DNA from: Ganaspis brasiliensis
Taxonomy: Eukaryota; Arthropoda; Insecta; Hymenoptera; Figitidae
Assembly (NCBI GenBank): GCA_037103525.1
Contig: JAZKLR010000542.1
Location: 248,001-312,000, forward strand
Length of the DNA stretch: 64,000 nt
Direction of reading: 5' to 3'
Below are positions 22,800 to 32,710 of the stretch, in pieces. The translations under genes and the position numbers were made by a program. How positions within the stretch are numbered: the stretch's first letter is position 1; every line of letters starts with the position of its first letter. The notes under the pieces were generated by a model. The model saw only the letters and a program-made list of their open reading frames with translations, searched no databases and was not told the DNA's origin.

Positions 22800-23060
22800 A
22801 GTAGTGTGCCATGATATTGACGCATGCGCAGTTGATCAAAATGGTCCATTTGTATTCGCAGTAAGTCAATATCATTAATTCTTATGCGCACTTGATCATT
22901 ATGTTCATGACACATGCGCACTATATGTTTATGGCAGTTACACATGCGCAGTAATGCTCTATGGCAATTACACATGCGCAGTAATGCTCTATGGCAATTA
23001 CACATGCGCAGTAATGCTCTATGGCAATTACACATGCGCAGTAATGCTCTATGGCAATTA
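22800..23060 (+). repeat. TGCGCA minisatellite, copy C, expanded
   Basis: From about 22940, four perfect or near-perfect 30-bp units (CACATGCGCAGTAATGCTCT followed by ATGGCAATTA) follow one another. Copies A and B have three diverged ones, so the array expanded or was homogenised in copy C. The 30-bp period keeps a frame open on both strands. Confidence 0.75.
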
Positions 23061-23279
23061 ACGTGCCGCGCCGGTGCGCAGCGTCATTGCTGTTTGTCAG
23101 ATTGCACGACCACCTTCGGCTATTTTCGACAGTTTCCGCCAGAATTGGTATTTTATTTTAATTTTATGTAAGAGCCGTTTACGATTTTCGTTTCACTTAA
23201 ATATAAAGAATACAAATACTCTTTTATCAGTTCATTTCATTATTTTCTATACCAATTTATAAAATGATTCAAATAGTAA

Positions 23280-23429
23280 GGGGCCATTCAAGTATTACGT
23301 AAGCATAAAATAGGGGGAGGGGGTCCTAAAAATACAAAAAAAAATTTTATTCATTGAAAAATGCTTACATGGGGAGGGAGGGGTGTCTAAAATATCTAAA
23401 AAATGCTTACGCAATACTTGAATGGCCCC
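23280..23429. mobile_element. 150-bp PIF/Harbinger-like MITE with TAA target duplication
   Basis: The inverted ends are GGGGCCATTCAAGTATTACG and CAATACTTGAATGGCCCC. TAA flanks both sides (23277-23279 and 23430-23432), the 3-bp TWA duplication typical of PIF/Harbinger. The centre contains two related GGGGGAGGGGG...CTAAAA blocks. Confidence 0.7.
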
Positions 23430-23432
23430 TAA

Positions 23433-24217
23433 ACGTTATTTGAACTACCAAATAACAAATATTATATTACGATACTTTCAAAATTCTTACTACAAAATAA
23501 CATTTAATTTTTTCATAATATACTTTCAACTTTTCGAAGCTTTATATTAATTTTTTTTTCTTAAAATGTGAAGCAATATTGTTTTAATTTCAGACATTCT
23601 TAAAAATGATAATGATAATTCATAGCATCCTCAATTTCCCTAAAGTGTAACTAACTATATTAAAAATAAACGTCAAAATATTCAATTATGCCTAAAAAGT
23701 TTGAATACATTTTGTCCAAAAAACTATTTTTTTAACACGAATATTCTAACCTTTTGTAACGTACATACCCACGCTATGGTGTTTTCTTATTTTTTCTTTT
23801 TAAAAAATAAAATTGGAAAATTCAGACTTTTTTAAAATATTTTTTATTTACTTTTACTTATTTCTCTAATTCATGCTAGTATGAAAAATAATTTTAAATG
23901 TCAAAAAAGTTAAAATTATTTTTCGAAAAAATTTGTACCAATTTTTTAATGAATTAAATACGTTTTATAGGTCCATTGATTTGTTTTGTGACAAGGAATA
24001 TGATTTTTTTATTCATTAGGTTGTATTTTTATCATGAACAAAAATTATCAAAATACGTTATTTTCCGATACAAAAATGTATTTAAAAAATTTTATTGTTT
24101 ATTTTCGAAAATCCCTGTGTGAAAATTTTAATATTTATGAGATCAATAAACCATCCAAATTTTATTGAAATCCATTGAAGCTTTTTCGAGATATTATGGT
24201 GACAAATAAGGTAACCA
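23433..24217. other. A+T-rich non-coding stretch
   Basis: No gene or structured repeat was seen. Frames are short and broken on both strands. Confidence 0.4.
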
Positions 24218-24372
24218 TGCGCGTGTTCAGGGGGGGGGGGGTGACGGGGGTCATCACACCCCTCCCTAGAAGACTTAGATTTATATGAGAGTGAGAGAGA
24301 TAGTGTTATACAATTACCTCCTTCTCTCTCATATATAACCTCCCCAAAAAACCTTGATTGGACACGCGCCTG
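24218..24372. repeat. Short inverted-end repeat with a G-run
   Basis: GCGCGTGTTCAGGGGGG at the left and TTGATTGGACACGCGC at the right are inverted copies of a GCGCGTGTYCA end. The centre holds a G-run and GAGAGAG. It resembles the G-run MITE at 6151-6294 in style but not in sequence. Family unknown. Confidence 0.4.
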
Positions 24373-24496
24373 AAGGTAACTGCACACTAGGGTGTCCCTT
24401 ATTTAGGCAATGTTTTCAAATCTTTTGTCTTCACCCAAAAAATTGGTCAAGGAAAAAGAAAAAAATTTTCCTGTAAATTTGTGTCCAATCAAGCAG

Positions 24497-25426
24497 TAGG
24501 GGAGAGTCGCCAGTTGTGAGACGGCTCCAGTTGTGAGACAGTCGAGTTTTTTTAACACGAAATATAAAAAGGCTGATTGGTTTACATAAAAACATTTCTT
24601 TTTATACGAGCCAACTTTTTCGTGTACACCGAAGCGGATATATGTATTGTTTGTGTTAGATGCCAAAACTGTGTGTGAGAATCGACTAAAAAACTTTTTT
24701 TCAATATGTGCAAAGTTCTTTTTTTTAAGTTAATTAAATGGAAAAGCTAAATGCTATGCATTTTTATTTAATATTTTCCTTAAATTTTGTGATGCAATAT
24801 TGCATTGTTCCAATCTACGGTTGGAAATATTTTTTTTTAATTTTTTCAAAATAGCGCCAATTTCCGGTTGTGAGACACAGCAAGTCACCAGTTGTGAGAC
24901 GGTGGCGCCGCCCATCTGGGATAGCCTATACTTTTTGTTATGCAGCATAAAGCGCTCTGTTAAGTTTAGTTCGTTACATACATTTGACAGCATAACAATT
25001 ATTTAAAGTTTGCGAACGTGCGCACAAGTTATTTCATTTGCCTACATTGCGACAGCGATTTCGATGAAGAAAACTAATAGTCATATTTCAAAGAATAAAT
25101 ATTATTATTTAGTATATAATAATATGTATTATCAATATATTTAGTTATTTATGCTAAACATAATGTTTCATGCCAAATTTTTTAAATTTTAGCATTTTTT
25201 TATAAGTGTCTCACAACTGGACACCTTTTTTTTTTTACTAAAAAGATGTGCTCGGAAAATTGATCATAAAATTTTTCGAGTTCATCTGAACACTACACTA
25301 TCTATGAATAAAAGTTGCGTATTTAAGTTACTTTTTGAACGGTGTATTTTATTTACGATTTCGTTTACCTATTTCCAATTTATAGGTCAAAAATAAAACC
25401 CGTCTCACAACTAGCGACTCTCCCTA
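24497..25426. mobile_element. ~930-bp foldback element (GGGGAGAGTCGC family)
   Basis: The left end TAGGGGAGAGTCGCCAGTTG is the inverted counterpart of the right end CAACTAGCGACTCTCCCTA. The word GTTGTGAGAC (or its complement) recurs at both ends and three times inside (about 24867, 24890 and 25207). The terminal GGGGAGAGT is shared with the 594-bp element at 19474. Flanking TA on both sides is a possible 2-bp duplication. Confidence 0.65.
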
Positions 25427-26069
25427 TTAACACGTGTCTCTAGATAACCGAATTTTTTCTCGTGTTTTTACATGAAAAAAATCGCTGTTTCGTAAATTTA
25501 CTATGAAATCGTGAAAATGAAAATTTTTAATGCACAAACGATATTTCTCTTCCTAAATGTTCAAAAGATAAAATTCTGATTCTTATTTATTACAGAAATT
25601 GTACGAACTATTTTTTGGAAGACCACAAATTAATAACCTCCAAAATTTAAAAAAAATGTTGTTATCTGGCGTCAAGCAAAAAATAAAAATGTTTAAATTA
25701 ATCAATATAAGATAAAGTTTTATTCTTGAAACATTTTGAAAACGAAAACTCGTTCGCCTAATAAAAAAGATTATTTTTCATCGATTTTATAGAAAATTTA
25801 TTATAAAACGATTTTTTTCCACGTAAAAATACGTGGAAAGATTTGGTTGTACAGATGCACGTGTTAATATTGCTTGATTTGTTCAAACTTGCGAGAATTT
25901 TTTTTTGGTACCTTGATCAAATTTCCGGGTGGAGACCGAAGATTTGACAACATGGACCAATTAAGGACTACCCTACTACTACACACAAACATCCGTACAT
26001 TTGCTTAAGGAATTTCTCTTTCTCCATTGATAGTCAAAGCAATGCCCATTTAAGTTTTCCTTTGAGTCA

Positions 26070-26250
26070 CGCAGTACTAGTGGAACGCTTGGCAACGTTG
26101 CATTTATACTTCCCCCTTTCTGTTTCGTGTCGTCTGCAATTGATATATACAATTGATATTACTTTCAAATTTCGCGCCTTTTCTATACCTAACCTGAAAG
26201 AAGCAACGTTGTCAAGCGTTCTGCTATGCAACTACTGATTCATAAAATAC
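26070..26250. repeat. Small inverted repeat (MITE-like)
   Basis: TAGTGGAACGCTTGGCAACG near 26086-26105 is mirrored by AACGTTGTCAAGCGTTCTGC near 26205-26225, with a ~95-bp loop. No coding capacity or clear duplication. Confidence 0.5.
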
Positions 26251-26436
26251 GGTGTTTTTTTTAACAAAATAATTAATTTTGATTCTTCTAGTCGAGGTTT
26301 GATCAATGTTTTTGAAAGTAAGTGAACTATAGTTATTTAACTTTATGCATAAAAAGTTTAAGTAACATACGTCTATCATATTTCTCACGATTTAAGATTG
26401 AAGATCATGAAAATGCAGTTTCCTATAAGACACCGG

Positions 26437-26755
26437 TGTGGGGACCCGCCTCGCGGAGTTCGCAATTAGTATTGAAAACAGGCCTTAAGGTTCCCGCGCA
26501 CCCCTCCCTGAGTGGCGCGTAATGAGAGAGATTTTAGATTCTTTCTGGGCGTGCTAGCAAGTAGACGTGCGTGTGAGGTATTAATAAACTGTGTAACTAA
26601 CTGTGATATTTGTAACAATTTATAGTCATGAATATAAAAGAGTAATTATCCTATTCCTGTTGTATTAATTCTCCTAGTTTGGATCCTGAACTTATTGGCT
26701 AATATTAGGATAGCCGAGGATTGCAAATATATAAATATAACCTCAAACTTCCTAT
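26437..26755 (+). repeat. 5' LTR of the Gypsy element
   Basis: 319 bp, matching 36185-36503 with about eight differences, for example GCCTCGCGG against GCCTTGCGG. It is followed by the candidate primer-binding site. Confidence 0.9.
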
Positions 26756-26757
26756 AG

Positions 26758-26775
26758 TGGTGACTTACGACTACA
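26758..26775 (+). other. Candidate primer-binding site of the Gypsy element
   Basis: TGGTGACTTACGACTAC begins two bases after the 5' LTR, the usual place and TGG start for tRNA-primed reverse transcription. The tRNA was not identified. Confidence 0.45.
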
Positions 26776-28821
26776 AGCTACGGAGCAAGAAATCAGTGAA
26801 TTCTCTAAGCATCATAACAGCGACTCAAGAAAATCACAGTGAATAATAAGTTATACAGTATGAGGTGTTACATTTTACGAATAGTTACTTAAATTCGCAA
26901 TTAAAAATTTAGTAACAACACTTAGGAAATTCGCCTCAACTCACACGTGTCTCAGGCCATCTTTAATTTTCGGCGAACGCCACGTGCTCAATGTGGTGTT
27001 CACATATTAATTAATTTAAGCAGAAACTTTTAGGAACTGTTGCAGCATCTGAGAATATTAAAAATTCAGTTCACAAGTAATTCGTGTCAAAAGTGTTACT
27101 GTGAATTAAGTGGAAATCCTGACAGGAAAATAGTTAACTATTTTCAAGTTTCATTGAAAATAAGAGTGCATCCGGCAACTGGGGGACGAGCATTCTGAAA
27201 CAAATAAGGTGCGAGCTGGTAATTGGAGCAATTTGTGAAGTGGTGAGATGTGCTGAAAAAATAAGTGCAGCAAAGGTCGCAGTGGTTTGTTGGAAAATTA
27301 GACCAGGCTCGGTCAACTTAATGTTTGAAAATGGAGAATCTCAGCGCCTCTATCGCACGGGCCCGTAACTACATTTTTGTATAGTTGTATTAGTGAGAAT
27401 ATATGTATTCATGGATTCTTTTTTGTGTGGGTTATGAAACAAAAATTTTCAAGAGCAGAAAAATTATTGCAGAAATTAAACAAATTAAATGTAGAATATG
27501 TTAATTTACAAACTTATGATCCTCTACTCTACAATTAATATTGCTTTAATTCTGCAATAATTTTTCCTGAATATAAATTAATGTATGTAATTGATTCAAT
27601 TACCTACATTAATTTCATTGCAATTTAATTCAATTGAAGGTAAAGCCATATAAATATAAATTATACATTTATTAAATAAACATCAGCTTTTTACTTATGT
27701 CTATTTTTAATCAACAAATAGGCACAAATTATTAATTAAAATGTGTATAATTGTGTACACTTTATGAAAGTAAACACCATAAGCAATATGGCCGCACCCA
27801 CAAGACTTCACGAGGATATACTTGAGACGTCAACCACGGCAAAAATTTGCGCACAGCGCCTCTATCGCATGGGCCCAGAATTAGTACCCCGCAATACCCC
27901 TTTACCCGTTTGCCTAGAGTTAGGATTCGCCACACGCCTCCATAAGAGTTGACCGAGCCTGAATTAGATGACGCCATTTTGATCCCTCCATTTCTTCACC
28001 GTTGCAGCAGTCAAGCGACGGGTAGTAAGCCAGACTCCGCCATTTTGGATTCGTCGTTGCAGCAGCCAAACGACGTAAGAAATTCAGTTGTCGCCATTTT
28101 TAAACCCCACCATTGGTTACCGGGGCAGCAGTCAGTGGATGTTAACACGTCTGTCAGCGCCATCTTGGACTTCAACTCTCTACACTCAGCAGCAAAACAA
28201 AACAAACTCAACATTATTCAAAGGAATCACAATATGAGACAGGATGTTTTCAACTTCTATTCTTTTGGAGAACCTTCTTCAGAAATTGTGAGCAGTTAAT
28301 TTGGGTTTGGATTCAGCAACGGATATTTTGTTTACGATTTGAGGAGAGAGGATCGTCCATGTTGTACAGGTTCCAGTGCTTCGAGAGGAAACAAAGGTAG
28401 AAGGAATCTCCTTTTGTCATCGTCTAATAATGTATGTAAGCGTCTATGTTTTTTTTTAATGAGTAAAAATAACGTAACAGATTTTCTTTTTGATTTTAAC
28501 AAGTAAAGATATTAGCTTTGAAAAGTCGAAGTAAATTCAATTTTTATTAATTAACAATAGTGCGTTATGACATATGAATTGGTATGTTGATATGAGCGAA
28601 TGCGTGTTTTGCAAATAGCAGTGAGAAAGATAATATTGCACAAAATTCATAAATGAACATTTTAAGGTTAGAGTCATTTAATTGAAAAATATTTTAAATA
28701 GAATTTGACTTGAATTATTATTTTGTTTTAATGCGAAATACATATAAAATATAGTGTTTTTTTTTCGTTTTTTGCTATAATATAAATAAAAGAGCGAATA
28801 ATAAAATTTTCAATATATATT
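26776..28821 (+). other. Leader region of the Gypsy element
   Basis: Non-coding. It contains four spaced CGCCATYTT words (about 27972, 28036, 28091 and 28158), most of them near a GCAGCAGTCA or GCAGCAGCCA block, forming a diverged ~60-bp tandem pattern. AGCGCCTCTATCGCA occurs twice (27338 and 27857). Open frames here are not recognisable proteins. Confidence 0.4.
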
Positions 28822-30603
28822 CGCTGTGGCTATTCGTCCCGCTAGTGGGACGAATAAGCGACGGTTCTTATTTGTCCCGTTTCGAAAAATAAAGGAGCGG
28901 GGTGACTGGACAAATAAAAACCGTCGTTTATTCGTCCCGTCACACAATAAATGTACTAATTCAATGTTCTCTAATTAAAAAAGTGTTAAATATTTTTAAA
29001 TATAACTCAATAATTTAACCTCAAAATACAGGTATACCGAAATACCCAAATGTGTCAAATATTCAAGTCCGAACTTAACATTAAATCCACTATCAAACGT
29101 TAGACAATCAAAATTATTTTATGAAATATAGCGCGAAATTCAAAAATGAGAATTTAAAGATAAATTTGTAGATTATAATTATATATTCTTATTATTTTCT
29201 TTCGTAAACTTAAAAATAGTAAAAAAAAGACTTTTTAATTTCAAAAAAAGTGAGTAAAAACTAAGTTTTTAAGTGAAAAAAGTGAGTAAATAGTGAGTTT
29301 TTAAATAAAAAAATATTTGAATATTGACAAAAATAGTTGAAACTTGAAAAAATAATTGAGAAATAACAAAAATAATTGAAAATTTTACATAAAATTAAAA
29401 ATTTGAAGAAAATACTTTGAAAACTTGACAAAACAATTGAAATATTAAAATAAATAATTCAAAACTGGTGTAAAAATTAAAAAATTATGTACAATAATTG
29501 TAAAGTTAAAAGAAAAATTATAAGTTTGAGGAAGATAATTGAAAGTTAAAGAAATTAATTGAGGTTTGAAGACATTAATTAAAAAGGTTTAAAAAAATTA
29601 ATAAATTCGTAACAATAATAAAAATAATGATGAAAATAATTAAAAACAGGTGTAAGAAATTTAAAAGTTCATGACAATAAAAAAAATTGAATTAAATAAT
29701 TGCAATTTGTAAAAAATAGTTCTAAAATGGCAAAAATAATTGGAAAATAGAAAAAATTGTGTATTTAGATATTCCTGACAATAATTTGAAGACTGAAAAC
29801 CCTAATTGAAATTTAAAAAAAATAATTGAAATTTCAAGAAGATAAACAATAACAAAAATAATTGTAATTTGAAAAGTATAATTGATAACTGGTGCATAAA
29901 ATTAAAAATTTAAAGACAATACTTGAAAAATTGACCAAACAATTGAAATCTTATGAAACTGATTCAATCATGACATAAATAATTGAAAGCTTGTGTATAA
30001 ATAAAAAATTTATAGAGAATAATTGAAGTTTGAAAAAAATAATTGAAATTTGTTGAAATTAATTGAAAAACAATGTACAAATTTAATAAACTCATGACAA
30101 TAATTCTTATTAGATAAATATTATTCATCGATTTGTTTTATTTATTATTAAAGTTTAATTTTTAAAATATATGGAAAACTAATCGTGCGCAAATTTTGCT
30201 AGTGTAAGTAAAAAAGTTTACTAAAGAAAATAATAAGAATATATAATTATAATCTACAAATTTATCTTTAAATTCTCATTTTTGAATTTCGCGCTATATT
30301 TCATAAAATAATTTTGATTGTCTAACGTTTGATAGTGGATTTAATGTTAAGTTCGGACTTGAATATTTGACACATTTGGGTATTTCGGTATACCTGTATT
30401 TTGAGGTTAAATTATTGAGTTATATTTAAAAATATTTAACACTTTTTTAATTAGAGAACATTGAATTAGTACATTTATTGTGTGACGGGACGAATAAACG
30501 ACGGTTTTTATTTGTCCAGTCACCCCGCTCCTTTATTTTTCGAAACGGGACAAATAAGAACCGTCGCTTATTCGTCCCACTAGCTGGACGAATAGCCACA
30601 GCG
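28822..30603. mobile_element. 1.78-kb non-autonomous element with ~395-bp inverted repeats
   Basis: The left arm (28822-about 29215) and right arm (about 30207-30603) are near-perfect inverted copies. The ends read CGCTGTGGCTATTCGTCCCG, and each arm also holds AGGAGCGGGGTGACTGGACA and GCGCGAAATTCAAAAATGAG. The centre (29270-30110) is a low-complexity AATAATTGAAA-rich minisatellite without genes. Flanking ATATAT may be the target duplication. It sits in the Gypsy leader and therefore inserted after, or was carried by, that element. Confidence 0.75.
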
Positions 30604-30634
30604 ATATATATTTGACAGCTCAGGTAGAAAGTAA

Positions 30635-30771
30635 GGGTGCCGTCTCATGCTAGGGATTAATGGATCAGGGATTAGAATAGACCAATCAGAAAATGCTTTC
30701 CAATGTGACCAATTATCTGATTGGTCTATTCTAATCCCTAATCCATTAATCCCTAGCATCAGACGGCACCC
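30635..30771. mobile_element. 137-bp PIF/Harbinger-like MITE with TAA target duplication
   Basis: Almost a perfect palindrome. The ends are GGGTGCCGTC and GACGGCACCC, continuing through GCTAGGGATTAATGGAT and TAGAATAGACCAATCAG on both arms. TAA lies at 30632-30634 and 30772-30774. It sits within the Gypsy leader. Confidence 0.75.
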
Positions 30772-31517
30772 TAAGTGCGTGGTATTTTGAAGTATCTGTT
30801 TCAGGTTGGAGCAGCTGTGGGATTAACTACGATTGTTTAGATCAAATAAAATAATTGTTTTTCAATTGTCACATACCCATATCACATGTTCCATCTTTCT
30901 TTTTTTGTTTAAAAAAAATCTCGAATGACGAAGCAATGTAATTGACAGCTTCTGAATCGCAATCTAGAGGATAATGTTAAATCATAATATTGTTGAATGC
31001 ATAATTCTTAGTAATATAATGTAATTTGATTATTATCACTTTTTAAAGATTTTAATATTTATCATTCGAGATTGAGCTGTCAATATTTGTTTTTTTTTAG
31101 TAAATTTGAAATAATATTTCGTAATTACGAATTTGAAATAAATTGAAAAATTACTCTGTCATGTGCAAGCTTAATGTGTATGAATGTTTGTATTTGTGAC
31201 TGGCATATGCATACTTAGGATAAAATAATTCTCATTGTTTTTGTTCTTTTTCGTAAAAATAGGTTGACAGCGCTCGGTACGTTTTGCAATAATACGTGAA
31301 TGCAAATTTAAGAAAATTTTTATTGGTTGTTTTTGACTTTCGGTGTTGGCATTGATCGGATACAGGTGGAGTGATCTGCGTCGGTCATTGAGGAGCAATT
31401 TCTATAATTTTGTTCGGTTTTTTCTTCTGTTTTGATTTTACCGGTTTTTATTCCCTCTTGTAATTAAATGGGGATTTTACCGTATTGTTTCACCAGTTAT
31501 TGGAATCGTGTTGAGTT
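30772..31517 (+). other. Remaining Gypsy leader before gag
   Basis: A+T-rich and non-coding. It includes a pair of GATAATGTTAAAT/ATTTATCATTCGAG-type short inverted words but no gene. It ends just before the gag ATG at 31518. Confidence 0.35.
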
Positions 31518-32710
31518 ATGGTAGCGACTCGACAACAAGAACAACGCATTTTAAAAAATTCCGCGACAGGTTCTGGATCGGCGGATCGTATTCAGGCATC
31601 GTGTTCTGCGGGCATTGGATCTGACTCTAGAAATAATTTAGTTTTTGGAAGTAATCCAGCACTCAGGTCGAAAAAAACACCGCGTACGCCACCGATTACT
31701 CCTTCCGGTTCGAGGGGAAATATTCGTGATAATACGTTATCAGGCGGAGAAAACCAGGAATTTGATTCGAACTTGCAAATCGTGCATCAAGACGAGACAG
31801 TTACTGAATTAACGGTTGAAAAAAGTCAGTCCGCGGAACAGATTCAGAGCAATAATAAAGATAAAGTTACATCGACGTGTTTTCTCGTGAATATGGCGCC
31901 AAATACGAATTAAAATAACGAAACGTCAATTACTTGGTTACCTCTATTTAATAAAAATGATCCTGATCTGTGGTTTCACCCAGTTGAAAGATTATTTACA
32001 CTCAAAAATATTTTAATAGAAAATGATAAGGCAGGCATATTGATAGAGGGGGTAAATTCATATATTTTAACATGCGTGCGTAGTATTGTTCTCGATAAAA
32101 ACCTCCAGATGATATATACACTCAGATCAAAAAGGGCATTTTAACGAATTTTGGCATAAGTGACGAGCACCGCCTGTGCACATTAATTAAGGGAGAAGTG
32201 CTTAACGGGAAGCCTTCGTATATACTCAGTCAAATGAGGAATATTGCTAATGGTCAATGTAGCGACGAAGTGTTAAAATCTCTTTTTATGGAGCATTTAC
32301 CATCGTTGCACAGGCAAATTCTCGCACCTAGTTCAACTAAAGATTTGACTGAGTTAGCTCAAATTGCAGATAAGATTACTGCAGAAATGCAAGTTCAAAG
32401 TTCTAGTCGGCAAGAGGCTAATAACGTTGCCGCTGTTGATGTACCAAATGATCAGTTATATTCGAAAATTGACGCTATTATGACTGAATTAAATAGTCTA
32501 AAAAGTAAAGTGAATCAGTCAAATATGGGGCGTGGTCGCGGTCGTTATCGTGATCGATCTCGGTCGGTTAATTGGCGCGATAGATCACGAAGCAGATCGG
32601 AATCCGAATCCAATTCAGATATTTGTTGGTACCATAGGCGGTTTAAAGATAAATCCACAAGGTGCACAACTCCGTGTAAGTGGTCACAAAAGCAGGAATC
32701 GGGAAACTAG
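31518..32710 (+). pseudogene. gag: Gypsy gag, one stop and one frameshift
   Basis: The frame starts at ATG 31518 with a polar, Ser/Asn/Thr-rich N-terminus and meets TAA at 31911-31913. It continues with LPLFNKNDPDLWFHPVERLF, the conserved start of the gag core, and shifts frame at about 32093-32102. It then reads FGISDEHRLCTLIKGEVLNG, GQCSDEVLKSLFMEHLPS and a Ser/Arg-rich tail with a Cys/His cluster (CWYHRRFKDKSTRCTTPC). This is the typical gag order of one insect Gypsy lineage. The product would assemble particles and bind RNA. The last 30 bases overlap pol, which lies in the -1 frame, suggesting programmed frameshifting in the parent element. Confidence 0.75.

Larger units (their letters stand above)
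19140..23060 (+). repeat. Three tandem copies of a ~1.4-1.6-kb unit
   Basis: Copies A (about 19140-20740), B (about 20715-22110) and C (about 22085-23060) share, in order, a poly-C tract, TCAACATACTATCAGAATAT, the ACACACCGGTCTTTTCATAC block, a G-run, GTCGTTCAGTCGTTCTTCCC and a TGCGCA minisatellite. A and B differ at only a few positions and are offset by about 1372 bp. B lacks about 200 bp present in A and C. C lacks the 594-bp foldback insertion. Confidence 0.85.

Noticed and set aside
27949..28299. 116-codon open frame on + in the Gypsy leader
   Set aside because: It lies in a diverged tandem CGCCATYTT/GCAGCAGTCA region of the element's leader with no recognisable domain, and the other strand is also open.
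31171..31398. 75-codon minus-strand frame in the Gypsy leader
   Set aside because: No recognisable domain, and it opposes the element's transcription. Chance opening.
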